A DNA stretch of 64,000 nucleotides from contig NZ_JAGFMD010000004.1 in the NCBI RefSeq assembly GCF_017592825.1, positions 186,001 to 250,000 of the forward strand, given 5' to 3'. Source of the stretch: Roseivirga sp. E12 (GTDB taxonomy: Bacteria; Bacteroidota; Bacteroidia; Cytophagales; Cyclobacteriaceae). The notes under the pieces are model-generated. The model was not told where the DNA came from. It ran no database searches and saw only the letters and a list, made by a program, of their open reading frames with translations. Of this stretch, positions 17,381 through 25,785 are shown piece by piece (within the stretch, counting starts at the first letter, position 1; the number at the start of each line of letters is the position of its first letter). Position numbers and translations under genes: made by a program.

Positions 17381-18643
17381 CTATTCTGTAGAGACAGAAA
17401 CTTGATCAAGTGCCTGTTTTATGTCCCAGATCAAGTCTTCATAGTTTTCTACACCGATGGAAAGACGTACCAATTGCTCACTAATACCATATTTAACCCT
17501 TTCTTCTAATGGGACACCAGCATGCGTCATGGAGGCAGGGTGTTCTGCCAGAGATTCCGTGCTACCTAGAGACACGGCTAGCTTGATCAGTTTGAGGCTA
17601 TTGAGAAATTTGAAGGCCTCGGATTCTTGACCTTTGATTTCGAATGAAACCATGGCTCCTGTACCTTCACATTGTCTTTTGAAGATTTCTTTCTGACGAG
17701 GATTTTCTATATTTCCGAGGTAAAATACTTTGTCAACCGATGGGTGATCCTCTAGAAATTCGGCCACTCTCTTAGCGTTGAATTCTTGAATATTCATTCT
17801 TGCTTTGAGCGTTTCTAAGCTCCTCATTAACAACCAGCCTGTCCATGGACCGGCCATATTTCCAAGAAAAGTTCTCATTCCTTTGACCTGTTGTATGAGA
17901 CTTTTAGACCCTAGGCATGCACCTGCAATGACATCGCTATGGCCACCAATGTATTTTGTGGCAGAATAAAGTACCAAATCCGCACCATGGGCTAATGGAT
18001 GTTGCCAGATAGGGCCCATATATGTGTTGTCTACAGCAAAGAGTACTTCTTTATTTGGGGTACTAAATTGTGTTGCTATTTGTTTACACATTAAAAGATC
18101 GATCAAGGCATTGGTCGGGTTGGCAGGTGTTTCCGCATAGATCATTGCTAACTTAGCACTGAGACCACTCCGTTCTACCTTTTCAATAATATCTTCTTTG
18201 CTCATAGCCGCATCGAAAGGAATTATGTGAATACCAAAACGCGTTAGAATTTCTTCAATAAAGTGGCTTGTTCCGCCATATACTGGCTGGCTGAATAACA
18301 GTAAATCGCCAGGATTTAAAAATTGTAGAAATACTGTTGTGATAGCAGACATACCACTTTCAAACACCGCGCAGTCTTCAGCTTTATCCCATAGCGTTAG
18401 TCTGTTCTCGAGAATTTCTAAATCTGGATTGTTCAGTCGGCTGTAAATGAGGCCTAATTCTTCACTTTCTTCTTTTTCTCTTAAACCATAAGCTACTTCG
18501 AAAAATGCTTTTCCTTCTTCCGCAGTTTTGAAAACAAACGTGGAGGTTTGAAAGATTGGACATTTAATAGCCCCTTCTGAGAGTTCAGGTTTGTAGCCGT
18601 ATGACATCATAAGGCTTTCTGGTTTTAACATTTTCAAATCCAT
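17381..18643 (-). CDS. cystathionine gamma-synthase family PLP enzyme (methionine gamma-lyase-like)
   Basis: This is a fold-type I PLP enzyme of the Cys/Met metabolism family, 420 residues. Recognisable parts are the N-terminal SEGAIKCPIFQTSTFVF segment, the cofactor site SGMSAITTVFLQFL near 97, ETPANPTN near 165, AVDNTY near 200 and the PLP lysine in SATKYIGGHSDV near 228; SLGSTESLAEHPASMTH near 360 is the substrate-site loop. Family members include cystathionine gamma-synthase, cystathionine gamma-lyase and methionine gamma-lyase. The divergent Lrp/AsnC gene recalls the mdeA/mdeR arrangement and favours a catabolic lyase, but this is inference. Compared with classical enzymes there is an insertion near residues 50-60 (GLREKEESEELG). 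Confidence 0.85.
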   Translation of the reverse strand: MDLKMLKPESLMMSYGYKPELSEGAIKCPIFQTSTFVFKTAEEGKAFFEVAYGLREKEESEELGLIYSRLNNPDLEILENRLTLWDKAEDCAVFESGMSAITTVFLQFLNPGDLLLFSQPVYGGTSHFIEEILTRFGIHIIPFDAAMSKEDIIEKVERSGLSAKLAMIYAETPANPTNALIDLLMCKQIATQFSTPNKEVLFAVDNTYMGPIWQHPLAHGADLVLYSATKYIGGHSDVIAGACLGSKSLIQQVKGMRTFLGNMAGPWTGWLLMRSLETLKARMNIQEFNAKRVAEFLEDHPSVDKVFYLGNIENPRQKEIFKRQCEGTGAMVSFEIKGQESEAFKFLNSLKLIKLAVSLGSTESLAEHPASMTHAGVPLEERVKYGISEQLVRLSIGVENYEDLIWDIKQALDQVSVSTE

Positions 18644-18734
18644 GGCTTAAAATTTCGATAAAGTTACAATGGATAGAAATAAGTTCTTTTGAAGTATTAA
18701 AAAGAAGAAAATATATCTAAATTATGTCGATAGG

Positions 18735-18749
18735 TAGAATGAAATTCTA
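18735..18749. promoter_or_regulatory. palindrome in the lyase/Lrp divergent region
   Basis: TAGAATGAAATTCTA is a perfect inverted repeat (6-bp arms, 3-bp centre) 13 bp before the Lrp start. Position and symmetry suit an Lrp/AsnC operator. Directly after it, GGGAGG at 18752-18757 is a Shine-Dalgarno match 5 bp before the GTG at 18763. Confidence 0.5.
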
Positions 18750-18762
18750 ATGGGAGGCTATT

Positions 18763-19260
18763 GTGATACCGATAAAAGAAAAATATACTACGATGATTGA
18801 CAACGTTGACCTACAAATATTGACCCTACTGCAGCAAGACGGTAAAATTACTACCAAGGAGATAAGTGGTAAATTAGGTTTGACTATCACACCGGTTCAT
18901 GAAAGGATCAAACGATTGGAGAGAACGGGGTATATAGATCATTATACGGCAATTGTCAATAGGACTAAGGTCGGTCTGGACTTGCTTGTTTTCTGTTCGG
19001 TCTCTCTTAAGAATCATCAAAGAGCCGTGATAGAAAAGTTTGAAAATGATATTAAGAAGCTCCCAGCCGTAGTTGAGTGTTATCACATTGGAGGAATGTT
19101 CGATTATTTGCTAAAAGTGGTGTCAAGAGACATGAAAGAATATCAGTCATTCATCTCTACACAATTGGCTGGTTTAGATAACATCGGAAATGTGCAGAGC
19201 TCTTTTGTTATGTCAGAAATCAAATATTCTAGTCAATTGCCAACTACCAATTGGGTTTAG
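18763..19260 (+). CDS. Lrp/AsnC family transcriptional regulator
   Basis: An N-terminal helix-turn-helix (LQILTLLQQDGKITTKEISG, then LTITPVHERIKRLERTGYI) is followed by an Lrp ligand-binding RAM domain (VVECYHIGGMFDYLLKVV). Such regulators form octamers or dimers and sense amino acids. The GTG at 18763 has a good Shine-Dalgarno; the ATG at 18793 would give a protein starting MIDNVDLQI, closer to the family norm, so the start is not settled. Divergent placement 119 bp from the Cys/Met lyase suggests it controls that gene in response to an amino acid, probably methionine. Its 3' end overlaps the next gene by 17 bp. Confidence 0.9.
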   Translation: MIPIKEKYTTMIDNVDLQILTLLQQDGKITTKEISGKLGLTITPVHERIKRLERTGYIDHYTAIVNRTKVGLDLLVFCSVSLKNHQRAVIEKFENDIKKLPAVVECYHIGGMFDYLLKVVSRDMKEYQSFISTQLAGLDNIGNVQSSFVMSEIKYSSQLPTTNWV

Positions 19261-20566
19261 GGTTAGGGTCATAGCGATGCCATGGCACTTCGTTCAACCA
19301 GTGGAACCCTCGATTGGTGAGGTAGAGGTTTTTCAGGTCATAGGTCTTCAACCTCATTTGTAGGGTGTCCTGTTCCAGAATACCACTAAGCTTGAGACCA
19401 TCTTCTATCTTTTCGTAAGAGAAGGGATAGTCTTTTCTTAAAGAGTCACGACCAATGCTGTATGTGACGGTCATATTGACCGTATCAATCTCGCTTGTAT
19501 AATACCTCATGCGATCATCCATATACATGGTAATGGCCCTTGTAGGGGCATCAAAAATGACTCGTTGCCACCTGTCATCATCGGTGAGTAGTGGGGGGAG
19601 TGTATCTCCGTTTTGCACAAAGTCAATCACATCATAGAGGCCGAAGAGCGCGGATTTTGGCCTGAGCTCTCCGTATTGTTTGCGGCTTTTCAAATCCCGA
19701 CTGATTTGTGATTGGAAGAAATAGAAGATTAGGAGTACCTGAATCACCAATAGCGTGTATTTCTTCCAGGGCGTTTCAAACATGGGTGGCCATGGGGCAA
19801 TTTTTCCAGGCTTTTGAAATAGCAATAAGCCGAAAATGGCTTTTCTATCAATCATGGCAATATACAGCCCCATAAACATGAGCTGGGCTGAGAAGAGCTT
19901 TACAGGTACGTCATAGGCCATATTCAACATAAATACATTGAACATTACACCAAATGTCACTAGGCCGCCAAGGGTTCTGGTTCTTCTAAAAATAAGGAGG
20001 GTACCTGCAATTACTTCGCTGAGACCTGCATACATCGAATATGTTTTGGAGGCTCCCATAAAGGTCCAGAGTAGCCCCATAGGGCTTGATTGGCCATAAG
20101 TTCTTAAGAGTCTATCGATTCTTAGTTCGGGCATTTGCAGCCAAAAGACTTTGATAAAGCCATAGAGCAGCATATAAAAGACCAGGTAGTAGACCGTAAT
20201 TAACACGAACCATCTCCAAGGTCGGTAATAGTTTTTTCGTTTTTTGTCAATGGCAGACCATATGATGGTGCCGATAGCGCCTAGACTAAGGAATAACCCA
20301 TATTGTACCCAGTTGAAAGTCATATCTCCACTGCCAGTAGGAGCGCCAGAAAATTCCTCTAGGCCTAAGAGTTTGGTGCCAAATAATTCAGTTGCCCAAG
20401 TCCAGAAGTTTCCGAACTGAGTATCTAACCAAAATTCATTGAAGACATTTAAAGGAGTACTGAATGGAAAGGGTAGTATGAATAAAAGGAAAAAGATAAA
20501 AATGAATCTGAAGCCAATTTTCCTAAGAGTGCTCCATTCTTCGTGTGCGACTAGGGTAGTATCCAT
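19244..20566 (-). CDS. DoxX-like polytopic membrane protein, 440 aa
   Basis: Several TM helices occupy residues 15-310: one near 16-35, then near 88-105, 120-145, a region around 175-235 with the DoxX-like pattern (YAGLSEVIAGTLLIFRRTRTLGGLVTFGVM), and near 270-288 (YTLLVIQVLLIFYFF). The last 150 residues are a non-membrane domain (YGELRPKSALFGLYDVIDFV, then DDRWQRVIFDAPTRAI). This two-part architecture recurs in Bacteroidota under names such as DoxX family protein; its function is unknown. It is convergent with Lrp (17 bp overlap) and divergent from the DUF6090-like gene. Confidence 0.75.
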   Translation of the reverse strand: MDTTLVAHEEWSTLRKIGFRFIFIFFLLFILPFPFSTPLNVFNEFWLDTQFGNFWTWATELFGTKLLGLEEFSGAPTGSGDMTFNWVQYGLFLSLGAIGTIIWSAIDKKRKNYYRPWRWFVLITVYYLVFYMLLYGFIKVFWLQMPELRIDRLLRTYGQSSPMGLLWTFMGASKTYSMYAGLSEVIAGTLLIFRRTRTLGGLVTFGVMFNVFMLNMAYDVPVKLFSAQLMFMGLYIAMIDRKAIFGLLLFQKPGKIAPWPPMFETPWKKYTLLVIQVLLIFYFFQSQISRDLKSRKQYGELRPKSALFGLYDVIDFVQNGDTLPPLLTDDDRWQRVIFDAPTRAITMYMDDRMRYYTSEIDTVNMTVTYSIGRDSLRKDYPFSYEKIEDGLKLSGILEQDTLQMRLKTYDLKNLYLTNRGFHWLNEVPWHRYDPNPKPNW

Positions 20567-20664
20567 TGAAAAAATATTTGGGATTGAATTTAAGAGAATT
20601 GCGACAAGTTTTTAATACCGTTCACCATTATGGAGTGTGAAAATTGTTTTTTAGCTTTCTCATT

Positions 20665-21366
20665 ATGAACAAGAATAAGTCCTCACGAAACCTCAAATAC
20701 TTTCTCGCTGAGTTGATGATTTTGATCATTGGTATTTCTGTATCCTTTGTGTTGAACGAGTACCGACAGCAAAAAAGAGAGGAGAGTCAAGAAGTACAAT
20801 TGCTCCAAAGCTTCAAGGCAAACCTGATCAATGACAGCACCATTCTTTCTGGTGGTGCCAAGTTGATGGCGAGTCAGATAGAGTCTGCCGAAAGGTTAAT
20901 ACTGTTAAGCAAAGGCGCTCCCTTTACTGATAGCACCGCACTAGATGTGGTAACACTGCTAAGCTATATCCCTTTTAATTCAGAGGATATTACCTATCAG
21001 GAAATGAAGAGTCTGGGCATTAATCATATTATCCAAAACGACACTTTATCAAAAGAAATCATAGGGTTGTATGAGCGCTCCTATGAGAATATTCATGAGT
21101 GGACGGGAATAGATGCTAATCACGTAAAGGAGAAGCTTATCACTTATTCCATTGAACATTTTCCATTTGCACCAGGCCTTAATTTTAGCCTGATGAACGC
21201 TGCGAGCAAAAGAGAGTTCATGACTTTAATTCAAACCGATGAGTTCAAGCATCTGGTGCAATGGGGTATGATTTACAAAGTAAGCACTAAGGCACAGTTT
21301 GACATCGGTTTGACGAATATCAAGTCGATCATTCAAAAGATTGATGGCGAAGTAGGTACTAGTTAA
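20665..21366 (+). CDS. DUF6090-like single-TM protein
   Basis: The N-terminus NLKYFLAELMILIIGISVSF and the following NEYRQQKREESQE are the pattern of Bacteroidota DUF6090-type proteins: one N-terminal TM helix, then a long helical extracytoplasmic domain of about 190 residues. I start at the ATG at 20665 (233 residues); a TTG 21 bp upstream would add 7 hydrophobic residues. Function unknown. The 3' end overlaps the convergent DoxX gene by 8 bp. Confidence 0.75.
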   Translation: MNKNKSSRNLKYFLAELMILIIGISVSFVLNEYRQQKREESQEVQLLQSFKANLINDSTILSGGAKLMASQIESAERLILLSKGAPFTDSTALDVVTLLSYIPFNSEDITYQEMKSLGINHIIQNDTLSKEIIGLYERSYENIHEWTGIDANHVKEKLITYSIEHFPFAPGLNFSLMNAASKREFMTLIQTDEFKHLVQWGMIYKVSTKAQFDIGLTNIKSIIQKIDGEVGTS

Positions 21367-21766
21367 AAAGCTTCTGATCTAAGGAATACTTACCTGGGCC
21401 TGTGATAAACAAGAAGAGGTAAGACAATAGAAACAAAAATGCTTTTTCCTGCCCTCTGAACGGATCGTCAATATGTACCGTAGCAAGTGCTACTATCATA
21501 GTAAACATTAAAGGTACCAGAGCATAGCGTGTTGTCAGGCCTAGAATTAGCAGTATTGAGCAGACAAATTCTGCGAAAGCTGCTAGGATCAGAGAAGCCT
21601 CAGGTCCAATGCCAAGCGGGTCTCCAAATTGGAAGTTGCCATTAATAACCTTTAAGAACTTTGGATAGCCATGTGTGAACATCATAAGGCTCACTGCTAT
21701 TCTAAAAACCAATAGACCAAAGTTTGTCGGGAGGGGATTTTTGCCAGTTTTCAGTAGTCTTTTCAT
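21359..21766 (-). CDS. DoxX family membrane protein
   Basis: This 135-residue protein has four TM helices and the DoxX pattern: GLLVFRIAVSLMMFTHGYPK near residues 18-37, a GPEASLILAAFAEFVCSILL helix, and the C-terminal FLFITGPGKYSLD motif near 115-130. DoxX/DUF417-like proteins are linked to redox homeostasis at the membrane, but no reaction is proven for this type. It lies 37 bp upstream of the TPR lipoprotein gene in the same direction. Confidence 0.88.
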   Translation of the reverse strand: MKRLLKTGKNPLPTNFGLLVFRIAVSLMMFTHGYPKFLKVINGNFQFGDPLGIGPEASLILAAFAEFVCSILLILGLTTRYALVPLMFTMIVALATVHIDDPFRGQEKAFLFLLSYLFLFITGPGKYSLDQKLFN

Positions 21767-21803
21767 ATCAGATGAATTTTCTACAATAAAACGGGGAATC
21801 AGA

Positions 21804-22613
21804 TTATTTGCAATACTCGTCCATATAGGCGGTAGCTAGCTCGTCATCCAGGGCATCTCCTTTTCTGAAATCTGCACAAGCTGCGGCCACACCATGCCAA
21901 GAGGAGGCAAGTTTGGCCATTCCCCTTCGGGTGATGGCTTCCACATAACCGGGATTTTTTTCAATAGCAAGATCAAAATTTTCAATGGCCGCATCATAAT
22001 TCTCATAATTCAGAAAAACAGCTCCTTTGTTAAAATATGCTACTGGAAGATCTGGATTGATTTTTAGCGCTTTGTCAAAATCCTGGATCCCATAGACACC
22101 ATTACCCCCTCTTGTCCATGCGGCCCCTCGGCTTATCAGCGCCTGAACATCATCAGGCCTTTCGTTTAAGTACTTGCCCAAGTCTTCAATGGCATTGTTA
22201 ACATTGCCCAGCTTTACATGAGCCCTTCCTCGCAAAGACCTAGCTTCCAAATTGTCCGGATTGGCTCCTAATACAGCATTAGTGTCGAAAATCACTCCTT
22301 TGAAATTCTCGAGTTCGTAAGAACATCTGGCCCGACCGACCAGTGCCTTTCTGGTATTGAATCTTATTCTCAATAAGGTGCTGTAGTCATCGTAGGCCTT
22401 GTCAAACTCTTCAAGTTTTTCATTGGCCAAGGCGCGGTTGAATAAGGCGTATTTGTCTTCCGGTTCTAGCTTGATCACACGATCGTAAGCTGCCGCAGCT
22501 GCTTCAAAGTCACCGTTTTTCATGTGCTCGTCTGCTTCTTCACGAACAGCCGTCATGTCGCAAGAACAGAGTAGCGCTGCGAGTGCGAGTGTGGAAAGGA
22601 GGAATGTGCGCAT
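21804..22613 (-). CDS. tetratricopeptide-repeat lipoprotein
   Basis: A lipoprotein signal (MRTFLLSTLALAALLCSC, lipid Cys near residue 18-20) is followed by about six TPR units (AAAAAYDRVIKLEPEDKYA, EFDKAYDDYSTLLRI, VNNAIEDLGKYLNERPDD and so on). The ATG at 22613 is used; a TTG two codons upstream is less likely. TPR lipoproteins act as protein-protein scaffolds on the periplasmic side of a membrane; the partner is unknown. The gene may be co-transcribed with the VWA gene upstream (68 bp gap). Confidence 0.85.
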   Translation of the reverse strand: MRTFLLSTLALAALLCSCDMTAVREEADEHMKNGDFEAAAAAYDRVIKLEPEDKYALFNRALANEKLEEFDKAYDDYSTLLRIRFNTRKALVGRARCSYELENFKGVIFDTNAVLGANPDNLEARSLRGRAHVKLGNVNNAIEDLGKYLNERPDDVQALISRGAAWTRGGNGVYGIQDFDKALKINPDLPVAYFNKGAVFLNYENYDAAIENFDLAIEKNPGYVEAITRRGMAKLASSWHGVAAACADFRKGDALDDELATAYMDEYCK

Positions 22614-22681
22614 ACGCAAATAAACTAAAAGATTAGTTTAATATTGTTATTAATCGACTAAAAAGTAAGTTGATTTAACAA

Positions 22682-24769
22682 TTAATAACTGCCGTGGTAT
22701 TTTCGAGTAAACCACTCCACAGACAAGAGGGCCAAAAGGATCAATAGAATCCAAGGGTTATGAATGATTGGATTCAGCCTTTCATTGGATCTTGCTAGCG
22801 ACTTTGGGTTAAGTGCCTCTACAGCATTGACAGCTCTATCTGCTTGGCTAAAATCGAAGAATTGCCCACCGGAATTGTTGGAGATATTCCTAAGTAATTG
22901 AAAGTTAGCTGTCAGATCGATGTCTTCTAAGGCCAGTTTCTGAACTGCAAAACTGCCGCTGGCTACTTCGCGGTTTCCTGCAAGGCTTGTAGTGGCGGTA
23001 TATCGATATACCCCTGGCGCCAATCCATTGATCTGGTAGTTTTCCGTTGGCGTATTCACATAATTATACTCCACTGTTTCATTATCACTATTGGTCAACT
23101 TCAGGTCTATGTTATAATCATAAACCTTTTCGAAAAGCTCATTATAGACCTCGGTATTGAACTCGACAGGTTCGCTTTCAAAATAGCTTTCATCAGTAGT
23201 ATTGACCCTAAAGTTTCTCTTGTCATCCTTTGTAGCTAGGTATTGGATCAGCTTGCCGAAAAGCTCATTGAAAAGCTCAGGTGTTTCATAGAGTCCGCTT
23301 TCTTGGAGCTTCCATTTCCATATTCCACTGCCCGAAAGCACGGCAGACTTGCGCTCATCGCCATTGTAGATACTTAGTAAAGGGCGATTGGTTTGAACAC
23401 TGCCTATCTTCTGATAAAGGAATATGTTCGCATTATTTTTTAGTGTGAATTGACCGTAAGGAGCCCTAATAGGTGGATAGTCCCGGCCTCTGCTGAGGAG
23501 AGTCTCGTCAATTGAAAACAGCTCGAAGTTCGGATTTAAGTTGCCGCCCACCAGGTCCGACTGTCCGAAACTCTGATAGCTGATTACCGGATTGGTTTGG
23601 TTCATGGTATTAAGAGAACCAGTCCCCGTAATAAACCAAGTATTGGTCTTGTCAAGCCAGCTGTTCAGCCAGGCAGGAAGATCGGTAACCCCTGGTAACT
23701 GGTGCATTATCACCAGATCAAAAGGTCCGACAGGCGTAGTTTCGGTGATGCCATCAAGGTAGATTTGTACTTCAGTTCCTTCTTTGGACTCAATGAGGCT
23801 CTTCAAGGCTTTTACGTCAGGGTGGGGCGATGCGGCCGCAATAAGGATTTTCTGCTTGCTATCTACCGTTTCAATAAATGCCCTGCGTGTGTTGTTAATG
23901 GTCGAACTTTCACCGTCCTTCGGCACTATAACGATGCTATAAGCTTCTACACCAATGGTCTCAGCATCTAGTATAAACTCCAGACTATTGACCTCCTGAT
24001 CTCCATTCAGGCTTACGTTTTGAGAACTTACTAAAGCCCCCTGTTTTCTTATTTCAACACTGACATTTTCTCCCACATAGCCATTGTTGTAAATGTCGAC
24101 CACTAGTGGAAATTGATTGCCTTGGTAGACTACCTTGTTGTAGTTGATTCGCTTGATACTAAGATCTCTTGCAGGAATGGTGTCTCCGATACCAACACTA
24201 AAAACAGGATAATTCAAGTTAAGAAACTGTGGAGAGCTACCGTAGTTGTGGATACCATCACTTATCAGAATGGTGCCCACTAAATTTTGTTGTTCGAAGT
24301 CTTGCCGAACGCCTTTTAGTATGCCGTGTAAATTGGTCGCCTGTTGGTCAAACTGGATATCAGAGGCCTCGTCATAATAGTTTTGAACTCCTCTGATGCG
24401 TACGTCCAGATTGGCATCTTCCAACTGATCGGCAATTGCGGCCAGTTGATTTTTGACATTGATAAACTCAAGGGAGTCATAGCTATCTGGCAAGGAGGCC
24501 GAATCGTCCACTGCCAAAACCACGATCGGTTTTTCCTCAAAAAACTCGATTTGATTAAGGAGCGGTCCTAAAATCAAAAAGCACATCAAGCTGATGAGCA
24601 CAAAACGTAGGCCCCCAAGTAACCTATTGACCGATTTGCTCCATGGAGAGTTCTTCGTGTATAACAGCAAAGCATACCCTGCACCGATCAACAGACATAA
24701 TGGTATAAACCATGATGAGAACTCTGTCTGAAGCGAAATTTTGGAAAGGAGTGTTGGAAGGTTATACAA
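22682..24769 (-). CDS. VWA-like membrane protein, 695 aa
   Basis: Two N-terminal TM helices (about residues 18-36 and 52-72), a von Willebrand A-like domain with a D-x-S-x-S metal site (DDSAS at 88-92) and the LISDG strand near 163, beta-sandwich segments, a ThuA/glutamine-amidotransferase-like stretch near 330-420 and a C-terminal TM helix near 670-687 (WILLILLALLSVEWF). The layout is that of Bacteroidota proteins related to BatA/BatB. The only canonical start in frame is TTG at 24769, directly after an in-frame TAA; the N-terminus fits the family, so TTG is accepted. Role unknown, possibly envelope stress tolerance. Confidence 0.8.
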   Translation of the reverse strand: MYNLPTLLSKISLQTEFSSWFIPLCLLIGAGYALLLYTKNSPWSKSVNRLLGGLRFVLISLMCFLILGPLLNQIEFFEEKPIVVLAVDDSASLPDSYDSLEFINVKNQLAAIADQLEDANLDVRIRGVQNYYDEASDIQFDQQATNLHGILKGVRQDFEQQNLVGTILISDGIHNYGSSPQFLNLNYPVFSVGIGDTIPARDLSIKRINYNKVVYQGNQFPLVVDIYNNGYVGENVSVEIRKQGALVSSQNVSLNGDQEVNSLEFILDAETIGVEAYSIVIVPKDGESSTINNTRRAFIETVDSKQKILIAAASPHPDVKALKSLIESKEGTEVQIYLDGITETTPVGPFDLVIMHQLPGVTDLPAWLNSWLDKTNTWFITGTGSLNTMNQTNPVISYQSFGQSDLVGGNLNPNFELFSIDETLLSRGRDYPPIRAPYGQFTLKNNANIFLYQKIGSVQTNRPLLSIYNGDERKSAVLSGSGIWKWKLQESGLYETPELFNELFGKLIQYLATKDDKRNFRVNTTDESYFESEPVEFNTEVYNELFEKVYDYNIDLKLTNSDNETVEYNYVNTPTENYQINGLAPGVYRYTATTSLAGNREVASGSFAVQKLALEDIDLTANFQLLRNISNNSGGQFFDFSQADRAVNAVEALNPKSLARSNERLNPIIHNPWILLILLALLSVEWFTRKYHGSY

Positions 24770-24788
24770 TGCTTAGAAGACTAAGTAA

Positions 24789-24842
24789 AATCGGTTAATG
24801 ACAGTATAACGCATAACAACGTAAATAAGCCATTAACCGATT
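24789..24842 (-). terminator. 12-bp perfect inverted repeat after fabG
   Basis: AATCGGTTAATG (24789-24800) and CATTAACCGATT (24831-24842) are exact complements separated by 30 bp. On the minus strand the stem is followed by TTTT, so it may be a weak terminator of fabG; the long loop makes this uncertain. Confidence 0.5.
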
Positions 24843-24874
24843 CGAAAATTGTAAATGAATTTTATGAATGGTGC

Positions 24875-25621
24875 TTAAGTCATCATTCCGCCATCCACAA
24901 CAAGGGTTTGACCTGTCATGTAAGTCGACATATCTGAAGCTAAGAAAACGCAGGCATTAGCCACATCTTCTGGTGAACCACCACGCTTTAAAGGAATACC
25001 ATCTCTCCATCCCTGGACAGTCTTTTCATCCAATTGATCGGTCATCTCAGTTTCAATGAAACCTGGAGCGATCGCATTTGATCTAATGCCTCGTGATCCT
25101 AATTCTAGGGCCACTGATTTGGTGAAACCAATGATTCCTGCTTTAGAAGCCGCATAATTGGCCTGACCCGCATTTCCTTTAACACCTACCACAGAAGTGA
25201 TGTTGATGATTGATCCGGCACGCTGCTTCATCATTGTTCTTGTAGCTGCCTTCACGGTATTGAAGCATGATTTTAGGTTCACATTGATTACCTCGTCCCA
25301 CATTTCTTCTGACATTCTCATCAAGAGATTATCACGTGTGATTCCGGCATTGTTGACGATTACATCAAGCGATCCGAATTCTGCTACTACGTCATTCACT
25401 AGTTGCTCAGCCGCATCAAATTCAGCTGCATTGGAACGAAAACCTTTCACTTTAGTACCAAAGGCAGCAAGTTCGGCTTCTAACGCCTGTCCTCTTTCAA
25501 CACTTGAGAGGTAAGTAAAAGCCACATTTGCACCCTGCTGTGCATAAGCAGTTGCTATTGCTTTGCCAATGCCCTTTGAAGCACCAGTTACTAAAGCAGT
25601 TTTTCCATCTAAAAGACCCAT
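24875..25621 (-). CDS. fabG: 3-oxoacyl-[acyl-carrier-protein] reductase
   Basis: FabG is the NADPH-dependent ketoreductase of fatty-acid elongation. The ATG at 25621 gives 248 residues starting MGLLDGKTALVTGASKGIGK, the usual FabG length; an upstream in-frame extension of 21 residues is not typical. Catalytic residues are in the usual places: NNAGITRDNLLMRMSEE near 86, a serine in ITSVVG near 138, YAASK near 151, and the C-terminal IAPGFIETEMTD and MTGQTLVVDGGM. It is divergent from lpdA. No other fab genes are present. Confidence 0.93.
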   Translation of the reverse strand: MGLLDGKTALVTGASKGIGKAIATAYAQQGANVAFTYLSSVERGQALEAELAAFGTKVKGFRSNAAEFDAAEQLVNDVVAEFGSLDVIVNNAGITRDNLLMRMSEEMWDEVINVNLKSCFNTVKAATRTMMKQRAGSIINITSVVGVKGNAGQANYAASKAGIIGFTKSVALELGSRGIRSNAIAPGFIETEMTDQLDEKTVQGWRDGIPLKRGGSPEDVANACVFLASDMSTYMTGQTLVVDGGMMT

Positions 25622-25724
25622 ATAAATTGTTTTGAAGTCAAAAATTAAGCTTTCGGTTTTGTGCTCACCGAAATCAATGTTCAAATAAAACCAAAAGGAT
25701 TAACTCATACAATTCCAGTATTTT

Positions 25725-25751
25725 TTTGTCATTGGATTTGGCTTAACTTTG
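25725..25751 (+). promoter_or_regulatory. probable lpdA promoter
   Basis: TAACTTTG at 25744-25751 matches the Bacteroidota -7 element TAnnTTTG. TTTG at 25725-25728 could be the -33 element, though the spacing of 15 bp is short. The start codon is 35 bp downstream. Confidence 0.55.
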
Positions 25752-25785
25752 CGGCTCTTCAAAACGAGAAAAATCAAATAGAAAT

